From: Ponticaulis profundi
GTDB lineage: Bacteria; Pseudomonadota; Alphaproteobacteria; Caulobacterales; Hyphomonadaceae
Assembly (NCBI RefSeq): GCF_042659465.1
Contig: NZ_JBHSSW010000009.1
Coordinates: forward strand, 124,001-188,000
Length of the DNA: 64,000 bases
Reading direction: 5' to 3'
The notes under the pieces are model-generated. The model was not told the origin of the DNA. It saw only the letters and a list, made by a program, of their open reading frames with translations, and did not search any database. Made by a program: the position numbers and the translations under genes. This document shows, piece after piece, positions 52,100 to 59,453 of this stretch (position 1 is its first letter; every line of letters starts with the position of its first letter).

Positions 52100-53521
52100 T
52101 TAGTAGCCGCCTGAAGTGTAAGCTGGTCCGCAGACGCAACCGCCACCAACATTTACGACAACCATGTCAGCGCGAACCGTTTCATACTGAACCGGAGCTG
52201 TGATGGTTTCCTTCACACCATTGATACGCTCAACAGTGACCGGCTGAACGCGTGTGCGGACAACAGGCTGGATGATGTCGCGGCGTGTGACGGCCTCGAA
52301 ATAGGATTCGCGATAGTCTTCGCGGTTCACGACATTCACGCGTGGAATGTAGTTGACCTGCGTTTCCGGGATCGGCTGAGCGTCGACACGCGCTGGCAGA
52401 TACTCGGTTTCGTATTTCACAGGCGCCGTGATCGTTTCGCTGCGTGGGTTGATAAGCTGACGCTCAACAGGCTGAACCGTTGTGATCAGAACCGGCTGCG
52501 TGATGTTACGTGTGACGCGATCAACATAAACGTCGGAAACTTCCAGAACCGTTTTGTCGACATATTGCGGTGTCACGGTCTCAACGACGCGCGGCGCAGC
52601 AGCTTCACGAACAACCGTTGGCAGAACTTCTTCACGGTACTGAGTAGGCGCCGTGATGGTTTCTGTTGTGCCACGCAGGATGCGGCGCTCAATCGGTTGA
52701 ACAACTGTACGCTCGACCGGCTGGATCACGTCGCGCTGGGTGACAACATCCACGTAAGTTTCGGTGATGTCTTCCTGAACGGTTTCAGACACACGCTCTG
52801 TGACGTATTCATTGACCGGTGGAATGTCAGCCGCAATGACCTGCTTTGGTGCATTGATCGTCTCATAACGCGTTGGCGCTGTTTCTTCGACGAGTTGCGG
52901 GCGATCGATACGACGCTGAACCGGAACAACCGTTGTGCGAACGATTGGCTGGATAACTTCACGCTCTGTGACGGCGTCGATATAGGTCTCGGTTACGTCT
53001 TCACGTGTTTCGACCGTTTCCTGCTCGATGATGTTTTCGACCACCGGCGGGACATCGTCTTCTTCAACGATGAGCGGAAGAACTTCTTCTTCATATTGCG
53101 TTGGCTCGGTCACCGTTTCGGTGCGGCCTTCGATCAGACGGCGTTCGACCGGCTGAATGAGTGTGCGCTCGATTGGCTGAATGATTTCGCGCTCGGTCAC
53201 CGCATCCACATATGTGGTGGTTTCTTCAACCTGGGTTTCTTCCGTTACGACTTCATTGATGTTTTCACAGCAGATTTCGGAATCGACTGCGATGTCGCTC
53301 TCAGCACCAAGATACTGAACATCAACGTCGGATGCATTGATTTCGCTGGCTTTGCCAGTCCGTGCGAGCAGATCGAGAATTTCCTGCTCTGTGAGAACGC
53401 GTGCATCTCCTGACATTGCCTGATAGTCGACGCCGCCTGTGCCGCCGTCATTACCGGCCCAAGCAGGGATCGCGGTCATGGCGACCATGCCTGCGATCAT
53501 CAGACCCTTTGCATATTTCAT
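52100..53521 (-). CDS. Exported protein with five 76-residue Val/Pro/Gln-rich repeats
   Basis: The 473-residue protein has a signal peptide ending AIPAWA, a non-repeated N-terminal part to about residue 103 with a Cys pair (ICCEN), five tandem repeats beginning at Tyr104, 180, 256, 332 and 407 (period 76, 76, 76, 75), and a C-terminal tail with CVCGPAYTSGGY. The repeat consensus is YxDxVTxRxxIQPVxRTxVQPVxRR followed by about 12 residues and TETITAPxQYE. Such alternating charged and Val-Pro/Gln-Pro segments recall the repeats of eukaryotic articulins and alveolins, but that likeness is by eye only. A cell-surface or periplasmic structural role is inferred. The ATG at 53521, seven bases after AGGGG, gives the signal peptide. 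Confidence 0.8.
   Translation of the reverse strand: MKYAKGLMIAGMVAMTAIPAWAGNDGGTGGVDYQAMSGDARVLTEQEILDLLARTGKASEINASDVDVQYLGAESDIAVDSEICCENINEVVTEETQVEETTTYVDAVTEREIIQPIERTLIQPVERRLIEGRTETVTEPTQYEEEVLPLIVEEDDVPPVVENIIEQETVETREDVTETYIDAVTEREVIQPIVRTTVVPVQRRIDRPQLVEETAPTRYETINAPKQVIAADIPPVNEYVTERVSETVQEDITETYVDVVTQRDVIQPVERTVVQPIERRILRGTTETITAPTQYREEVLPTVVREAAAPRVVETVTPQYVDKTVLEVSDVYVDRVTRNITQPVLITTVQPVERQLINPRSETITAPVKYETEYLPARVDAQPIPETQVNYIPRVNVVNREDYRESYFEAVTRRDIIQPVVRTRVQPVTVERINGVKETITAPVQYETVRADMVVVNVGGGCVCGPAYTSGGY
52154..53212 (-). repeat. Five protein-level tandem repeats of about 228 bases
   Basis: The five units encode residues 104-456 of the exported repeat protein. Amino-acid similarity between units is clear; at DNA level the units have diverged, which suggests an old duplication rather than recent expansion. 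Confidence 0.8.
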
Positions 53522-54051
53522 TTTGCTACCCCTTTGACCTTTGCAGGCCCTTCCAACACTTCGATAGACCAACTGTGCCAGAATGGCCCAGACATGGCTT
53601 GGACATGCAGGTCTTATGCCCCTCGCAAAAAAATTTAGGGGATAAGCTGTATCCCGCCAAAGTGTTTCCCCTGAAACGAGAGTTTTCTTTGAATATGTCC
53701 CCCATCCGACGGTAAAATCGTCGAATTTCTATAGATGACTATTATGACACCCAATCAATATGGATTGAGCGAAAGTTCTATGGTTTCGTTTTGGGGCTTA
53801 AAACGCGATCAAGACTGGGCTCATCTGCTCAGCTTAACACCTAAGTAATACATTTTACTTCGCGCGGGAGCGGCATCGTTCAAAAATGGAACGCCCGGTT
53901 TAGAACGAAATCGGGTCGACCGGCGGTTCTGTTAGGTGGGGGGACAGAGCCGGTCGACCCATCTCGTCTGGCATCGAGAAGGGGACGATGTTGCCAGCGA
54001 GGATGCAGATCCGGAGCATTGGCGCTTGGGGCGCTCCGGATCGACACTGAT
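53522..54051. other. 530-base intergenic region with two strong inverted repeats
   Basis: No gene is seen. The left part must hold the promoter of the repeat-protein gene; it is A/T-rich around 53720-53770. GGGTCGACCGG (53913-53923) pairs with CCGGTCGACCC (53950-53960), with an inner TCTGT/ACAGA. GATCCGGAGC (54008-54017) pairs with GCTCCGGATC (54033-54042) just after the ahpF stop. Neither has a T-run, so they may be mRNA-end stabilisers or part of a repeat family rather than intrinsic terminators. Confidence 0.6.
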
Positions 54052-55647
54052 TTAGGCGGCTGCGACGTCAGCCGGTGCAGAAGAGCGGATCATATAGTCA
54101 AAGGCAGACAGGGCAGCCTTCGATCCTTCGCCCATGGCGATCACGATCTGCTTGTATGGCACGGTGGTACAGTCACCGGCGGCCATGACACCTGGCAGGC
54201 TGGTTTCGCCTTTGGCATTCACTTCGATTTCGCCGTAGCGGGTCATGTCGAGCGTGCCTTTTAGCCATTCCGTGTTCGGCACCAGGCCAATCTGAACGAA
54301 AATGCCGTCCAGCTTCACTTCATGGTCGGTGTCGTTCGAGCGATCCTTGTAGATCAGGCCGGTCACCTTGGAGCCATCGCCAAGCACTTCGGTTGTCTGT
54401 GCATTGGTGATGATCTTCACATTTGACAGGCTGCGCAGCTTGCGTTGCAGAACTTCGTCTGCGCGCATTTCCGGAGCGAACTCAATCAGCGTCACATGAG
54501 ACACGATACCGGCAAGGTCGATCGCAGCTTCGACACCTGAGTTACCACCACCGATGACGGCAACGGGTTTGCCCTTGAACAATGGACCGTCACAGTGCGG
54601 GCAATAGGCAACGCCTTTGTTGCGATACTCTTCTTCGCCGGGCACGCCCATCTGACGCCAGCGCGCGCCTGTTGCGAGCACAACCGTCCGGCTTTTCAGG
54701 GACGCGCCATTTTCGAGTTTTACTTCAATCAGGCCACCTGGCGCAGATGCCGGAACAAGTTCCTTGGCTTTCTGCACATTCATGATGTCGACATCATAGT
54801 CTTTCACATGCTGCTCAAGCTGAGCGGCGAGTTTCGGACCTTCGGTGTGCTGCACCGAGATGAAGTTCTCAATGCCCATCGTGTCGAGCACCTGACCGCC
54901 AAAGCGTTCAGCAACAACGCCGGTATTGATACCCTTGCGTGCGGCATAGATTGCAGCCGATGCACCGGCAGGACCACCGCCCACGACAAGCACGTCAAAG
55001 GCAGATTTTGCGCCGAGCTTTTCAGCATCACGGGCCGCAGCGCCGGTGTCGATCTTGGCGAGGATTTCTTCCAGACCCATACGGCCCTGAGAGAAGGCCT
55101 CACCATTCAGCAGCACGGTTGGCACAGCCATGACCTTGCGGTTCTCGACCTCTTCCTTGAACAGCGCGCCGTCAATGGCGACATGGCTGACCTTCGGATT
55201 GAAAATGGCAATCAGGTTCAGCGCCTGCACCACGTCCGGGCAGTTCTGACAGGACAGAGAGAAATACGTCTCGAACTGCATTTCCTTATCAAATTCGAGG
55301 GCTGCAATCTGGTCGAGCACGTCCTGTTCGACGCGTGGCGGGTGACCACCAACCTGCAGAAGGGCGAGGACCAGTGAGGTAAACTCATGTCCCATTGGCA
55401 GGCCGGCAAAGGTCACGGCTTTGCTGGCGTCGTCAGAGCGAACAATATCAAAAGACGGCACGCGCTTGTCAGCATTTGACTGCGACAGGCTCATGGATAC
55501 CTTGTCCGAGACGTCTGCAATATCTTCCAGAAGGCCAATCAGTTCTTTGGACTTTGGCTGATCATCTACGTAAGCGACGAGTTCGATCGGCGTACGCAGA
55601 TTTTCGAGATAGGTCTTCAACTGCGACTTCATTCCAGCGTCGAGCAT
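54052..55647 (-). CDS. ahpF: Alkyl hydroperoxide reductase subunit F
   Basis: AhpF passes electrons from NAD(P)H to AhpC. The 531-residue protein has the N-terminal double thioredoxin-like domain with redox pair Cys133/Cys136 (SCQNC), FAD loop VVGGGPAGASAAIYAARKG, second redox pair Cys349/Cys352 (YCPHCDG), NAD loop VIGGGNSGVEAAIDLAG and C-terminal GDCTTVPYKQIVIAMGEGSKAALSAFDY. AAGGAG before the ATG at 55647 sets the start. It follows ahpC after a 153-base gap that holds a long hairpin. Confidence 0.97.
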   Translation of the reverse strand: MLDAGMKSQLKTYLENLRTPIELVAYVDDQPKSKELIGLLEDIADVSDKVSMSLSQSNADKRVPSFDIVRSDDASKAVTFAGLPMGHEFTSLVLALLQVGGHPPRVEQDVLDQIAALEFDKEMQFETYFSLSCQNCPDVVQALNLIAIFNPKVSHVAIDGALFKEEVENRKVMAVPTVLLNGEAFSQGRMGLEEILAKIDTGAAARDAEKLGAKSAFDVLVVGGGPAGASAAIYAARKGINTGVVAERFGGQVLDTMGIENFISVQHTEGPKLAAQLEQHVKDYDVDIMNVQKAKELVPASAPGGLIEVKLENGASLKSRTVVLATGARWRQMGVPGEEEYRNKGVAYCPHCDGPLFKGKPVAVIGGGNSGVEAAIDLAGIVSHVTLIEFAPEMRADEVLQRKLRSLSNVKIITNAQTTEVLGDGSKVTGLIYKDRSNDTDHEVKLDGIFVQIGLVPNTEWLKGTLDMTRYGEIEVNAKGETSLPGVMAAGDCTTVPYKQIVIAMGEGSKAALSAFDYMIRSSAPADVAAA

Positions 55648-55757
55648 GATGAATCTCCTTATGAATATCTTGTACTATTGAGAAGCAGGCACGCGCTTCA
55701 TGAAACCATTGGCGAGAGATCAGGCCAGCCTTCCGGCCCGATGTCTTGCCAATGGCA

Positions 55758-55780
55758 GCTGGTGTGAGGCTCACACCAGC
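55758..55780 (-). promoter_or_regulatory. Long hairpin between ahpC and ahpF
   Basis: GCTGGTGTGA (55758-55767), loop GGC and TCACACCAGC (55771-55780) form a perfect 10-bp stem; flanks CAATGGC and GCCAATG extend it with a mismatch. No T-run follows. It may protect or process the ahpC end of a joint mRNA. Confidence 0.5.
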
Positions 55781-55800
55781 GCCAATGACGGTTGGACAGC

Positions 55801-56364
55801 TTAGATTTTGCCGACTAGGTCGAGAGAAGGAGCGAGTGTTTTTTCGCCTTCTTCCCATTTCGCCGGGCAAACTTCGCCTGGGTTGTTGCGAACGTACTGA
55901 GCAGCTTTCGTTTTGCGCAGAAGCTCAGTTGCGTTACGGCCAACGCCTTCAGACGTGATTTCCATGAACTGGATGACACCGTCTGGATCGACGAGGAAGG
56001 TTGCGCGGTCAGCAAGGCCTACGCCTGGGCGCATGACGTCGAAATTGTTCGTGATCGTACCGGACTGGTCGCCAACCATGTAATAGTTGATTTTGCCAAT
56101 CGCTGGTGACGTGTCGTGCCATGCTTTGTGAGAGAAGTGTGTGTCCGTAGAGACAGAGAAGATCTCAACGCCGAGCTTCTGGAAGTCACCATAGAGGTCA
56201 GCCAGGTCTTCGAGCTCTGTTGGGCAGACGAATGTGAAGTCAGCCGGATAGAAGAAGAAGATCGCCCATTTGCCTTTGACGTCAGCTTCGCTGATGTCCA
56301 CGAACTTGCCTTCTTTGAAAGCCGTTGCGGAGAATGGTTTGATCTCTGTGTTGATAAGCGCCAT
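55801..56364 (-). CDS. ahpC: Alkyl hydroperoxide reductase subunit C (peroxiredoxin)
   Basis: AhpC reduces hydrogen peroxide, organic peroxides and peroxynitrite. The 187-residue typical 2-Cys peroxiredoxin has the peroxidatic Cys47 in DFTFVCPTE and the resolving Cys166 in GEVCPAKW. It leads ahpF and is divergent from oxyR, with a 341-base shared control region, as expected for an OxyR-regulated peroxide response. Confidence 0.97.
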   Translation of the reverse strand: MALINTEIKPFSATAFKEGKFVDISEADVKGKWAIFFFYPADFTFVCPTELEDLADLYGDFQKLGVEIFSVSTDTHFSHKAWHDTSPAIGKINYYMVGDQSGTITNNFDVMRPGVGLADRATFLVDPDGVIQFMEITSEGVGRNATELLRKTKAAQYVRNNPGEVCPAKWEEGEKTLAPSLDLVGKI

Positions 56365-56427
56365 TGAGAATATCCTTTCTTGAATTGGACAGCTTTTATA
56401 TCGAGGCTAAAACACCAGAAAACAAAT

Positions 56428-56442
56428 CTATATTTTTTATAG
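56428..56442. promoter_or_regulatory. Candidate OxyR site core between ahpC and oxyR
   Basis: CTAT-N7-ATAG matches the central half of the OxyR consensus ATAG-N7-CTAT-N7-ATAG-N7-CTAT; the outer tetramers match poorly. It lies 64 bases before the ahpC start in an A/T-rich stretch. Confidence 0.4.
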
Positions 56443-56705
56443 TATCAATAGATCAGATTTATTCATCCTGAACGTGCGAAAGCGCGTGAGCTCGTCTGCT
56501 CAGAACGGCTTTTTGCCCACCATCAGGCCGATTCCGGTGTTCAGACAGGTCAATCTCGCCTGCCTTTGCGAAAAGAATGGGATTCAACGCGATTGGTTTC
56601 GAAAGAATCCGCGTTCTCACCGGTCAGCGCGCACGAAACGCGTCAAAGTCAAGCATGGATGAAGATTGAAATTGATAATTTTCTAATCTGCGATAAATTT
56701 TGCTT

Positions 56706-57605
56706 ATGAACCTGCCATCCCTTCGACAATTGCAATTCCTTGATGCTCTGGCGCGCGAACGATCCTTCTCGCGTGCGGCCGAGAGCATGTTCGTGACCCA
56801 GCCCACACTCTCCACCGCCATCCGCGAACTGGAGGGGCTTCTGGGCGTGCAGCTTGTGGAACGTGAAGCGCGCGGTGCGACCCTGACGCCGATCGGCGTG
56901 GAGGTTGTGACCCGCGCCCGCGCACTGCTCTCAGATGCCGAAGACCTTGTGCTGGCGGCAAAAGGCGCAAGCGAGCCGCTCCACGGCACGTTCCGATTGG
57001 GGGCGATTCCGACGATTGCGCCCTTCATGCTGCCGAAAATCATGAAGCATCTGAAAAAGGCTTATCCGAATCTCTCGCTGTTCCTGCGTGAGGATCAGAC
57101 CGCACGCCTGCTGGATGATCTGCGTGCGCGTCGTCTGGACGCCGCGCTGATCGCCCTGCCGTACAAGACGGATGGCATTGAAACTGTCTCAGTTTTTGAG
57201 GATGAATTTCTGCTCGCTGCGCCGACAGGACATCCGCTCAGCAAGGAGGGTGCGCTTCAACCCGAAGATCTGGCACCACATGATGTGCTGCTTCTGGAAG
57301 ATGGCCATTGTCTGCGTGATCACGCGCTGTCGGTCTGCCAGATGCCGAGTGTGCGCGATGGCGGCGAGGTGAGCGCGACCAGCCTTCATACGCTGGTTCA
57401 GATGGTCGCTGGCGGACTGGGTGTGTCGCTTATTCCGAAGATCGCGGCCGATGCTGGCATCGGAAATGGGCTCGATCTCACCATTCGCCCATTCAATCCT
57501 CCGGCCATTGGGCGGTCGATCGGTGTGGCATGGCGGACCGGGTCTTCGCGTGAAGATGATGCAAGGCTTGTGGCGGAAGAACTTCGCAAGGTTTTCAACA
57601 CCTGA
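56706..57605 (+). CDS. oxyR: LysR-type peroxide regulator OxyR
   Basis: OxyR activates antioxidant genes when peroxide forms a disulphide in it. The 299-residue protein has an N-terminal winged helix-turn-helix (LDALARERSFSRAAESMFVTQPTLSTAIRELE region) and a LysR effector domain with Cys202 and Cys211 in EDGHCLRDHALSVC, the same nine-residue spacing as the E. coli redox pair. The ATG at 56706 gives the usual start; TTG at 56700 adds two residues. It is divergent from ahpC. Confidence 0.95.
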   Translation: MNLPSLRQLQFLDALARERSFSRAAESMFVTQPTLSTAIRELEGLLGVQLVEREARGATLTPIGVEVVTRARALLSDAEDLVLAAKGASEPLHGTFRLGAIPTIAPFMLPKIMKHLKKAYPNLSLFLREDQTARLLDDLRARRLDAALIALPYKTDGIETVSVFEDEFLLAAPTGHPLSKEGALQPEDLAPHDVLLLEDGHCLRDHALSVCQMPSVRDGGEVSATSLHTLVQMVAGGLGVSLIPKIAADAGIGNGLDLTIRPFNPPAIGRSIGVAWRTGSSREDDARLVAEELRKVFNT

Positions 57606-57608
57606 CGC

Positions 57609-57917
57609 TCAGGCGACGCCGCGCATTTTCCGGATGATTTTTGGCAAACGAAGTGCCAGCCAGAATGCGCTGACCCAATTGCCGAAAATGAAGAGCAGGA
57701 TCACGATCGGCAAACCGATCCAGACCGGCTCGAAAGCCAGAATAATGACCGAAATCACGATGAAGCCGAGCACAAGATCAGCCAGGCTGATCTTGCCCCA
57801 GGCCATATCGAGCACGGCTTTGAATTCATCTGAGAAATGACCGGTCGCGGCGGCCCAGACGCAAGAGGCGATAAAGGCAATGCCAAGGGCAAGAAGCAGG
57901 CCGCGAAGAAAGGTCAT
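57609..57917 (-). CDS. DUF1475-like small membrane protein
   Basis: The 102-residue protein has three hydrophobic segments and the pattern MAWGKISLADLVLGFIVISVIIL, which resembles DUF1475. Function unknown. It converges on oxyR three bases away and lies upstream of the symporter gene end, same strand. Confidence 0.65.
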   Translation of the reverse strand: MTFLRGLLLALGIAFIASCVWAAATGHFSDEFKAVLDMAWGKISLADLVLGFIVISVIILAFEPVWIGLPIVILLFIFGNWVSAFWLALRLPKIIRKMRGVA

Positions 57918-57971
57918 GTCATGGTTCTCTGTGTTTCAGGAGCACCATGACATCAGGCCCATGGTGACGGG

Positions 57972-59276
57972 TTAGATCGTAGGCTCTTTACGGAACACCT
58001 CTTCATCCAGTTCACCTTCCCATTTGGCAACAGCCGAGGCAACGGCGGCGTCGCCTGTGACGTTTGTCATGGTCCGCATCATGTCGAGCAGACGGTCGAA
58101 CGGGAAGATCATGGCAATGATCAGAAGGGATTGTTCCTCGGTCACGCCGATGGATGAGAGAACCGCAGCCGCGAGCAGCAGACCTGCACTCGGGATGGCC
58201 GCCGCACCAATGGACGTCAGCGTCGCGCCGAGGGCCACGGAGAGATACATCGCCATGGTCATCTCAATGCCAAGCGCCTGTGCCGCAAACAGCGCGACAA
58301 GCCCCAGATAGATCGCTGTTCCATCCATGTTGACGGTCGCGCCGACCGGCAGAACTGATGCGGCGACAGATTTGCGGACGCCGAGGTTTTCCGAAACGTT
58401 TTCAATGGTGACCGGCAATGTGCCGGCACTGGATGCGGTGGAATAGGCAACCGCCTGCGCATCGCGAATGCCGCCAAAGAAGCGGACCAGCGGCAGACCC
58501 AGAATGCCTTTGACGATGCCGAGGCCATAGACCAGGAACATGTGAACGGCGCAGGCAAGATAAAGCGCGATGGTAAGAAGGCCGAGGCTGAACAGAATGT
58601 CGATGCCTTTGGTCGCCATGACCCAGCTCATCAGGAAGAAGACGCCGAACGGTGCCAGTTCCATCACCAGAATGGTGACTTTCATCATCACTTCGGCGGC
58701 AGATTCAATCGCGCTCTGAATTGGCGCAGCCTTGTCTTTCGCCATCAGGCAGCCAACACCGAAAATGATGGAGAAGAAGATGATGCCCAGCACGTCCTGT
58801 TGGGCGAGCGCTTCAGCCGGGTTGGTCGGGATAATGGCCAGCAATTTGTCAGCAATGCTCGCATCAGCCGACTGAGCGGCGGAGATTTTCGATCCAACTT
58901 CTGTCTGTGCGCCCGCATCTGCGGCAATTTCAACGCCATTTCCAGGCTGAAAAATCGTGCCCATGATGAGGCCGAGCGTCACCGCCACAAAGGTGGTGGC
59001 CAGATAAAGCCCGATGGCGCGTGCGCCGAGACTGCCGAGCTTCTTCGGATCGCCCATCGCCGTGACGCCTGCCACGAGCGTTGTGAAAATCAGCGGTACG
59101 ACCAGCATTTTGATCAGTCGGACAAAGCTATCACCGAAGGGCTTCAGCCAGGTGTCTGCGATGGGGGCGCTTGTTTCCAGGCCGAGACCATAGCGCATGA
59201 TCAGACCCACAATCAGGCCGAGCGCCAGACCTCCCATAACGCGCTTCCACAGCGTAATTTCCGTCCAGGCTTTCAT
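57972..59276 (-). CDS. Dicarboxylate/amino acid:cation symporter (DAACS family)
   Basis: The 434-residue protein follows the GltP/DctA pattern: KPFGDSFVRLIKMLVVPLIFTTLVAGV, the re-entrant hairpin YSTASSAGTLPVTIENVSENLGV, VLPVGATVNMDGTAIY and the second hairpin with IGAAAIPSAGLLLAAAVLSSIGV. The family imports glutamate, aspartate or C4-dicarboxylates with Na+ or H+. Specificity is not readable. A DUF1475-like gene follows on the same strand after 54 bases. Confidence 0.94.
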   Translation of the reverse strand: MKAWTEITLWKRVMGGLALGLIVGLIMRYGLGLETSAPIADTWLKPFGDSFVRLIKMLVVPLIFTTLVAGVTAMGDPKKLGSLGARAIGLYLATTFVAVTLGLIMGTIFQPGNGVEIAADAGAQTEVGSKISAAQSADASIADKLLAIIPTNPAEALAQQDVLGIIFFSIIFGVGCLMAKDKAAPIQSAIESAAEVMMKVTILVMELAPFGVFFLMSWVMATKGIDILFSLGLLTIALYLACAVHMFLVYGLGIVKGILGLPLVRFFGGIRDAQAVAYSTASSAGTLPVTIENVSENLGVRKSVAASVLPVGATVNMDGTAIYLGLVALFAAQALGIEMTMAMYLSVALGATLTSIGAAAIPSAGLLLAAAVLSSIGVTEEQSLLIIAMIFPFDRLLDMMRTMTNVTGDAAVASAVAKWEGELDEEVFRKEPTI

Positions 59277-59453
59277 GCTCTACCCCTCAATGCCGACTAA
59301 GATGGCGAGCCTAGTTCGTCCTGTTGCGAATGCAACAGATGCCGCTTGCAAAACTGGTTTGAACCATAGGGTGTGAACGCAGGCGACCATTCTTTTGGCA
59401 CTGGCGGGTGAAAGGCATTGGTTTTGCGCCAGAATGTCTGGTATCGGGCGTTT

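Noticed and set aside
53663..53678. Sequence resembling parS (TGTTTCCCCTGAAACG)
   Set aside because: It has three mismatches, two in the central CACGTG, and lies 28 kb from the parS cluster.
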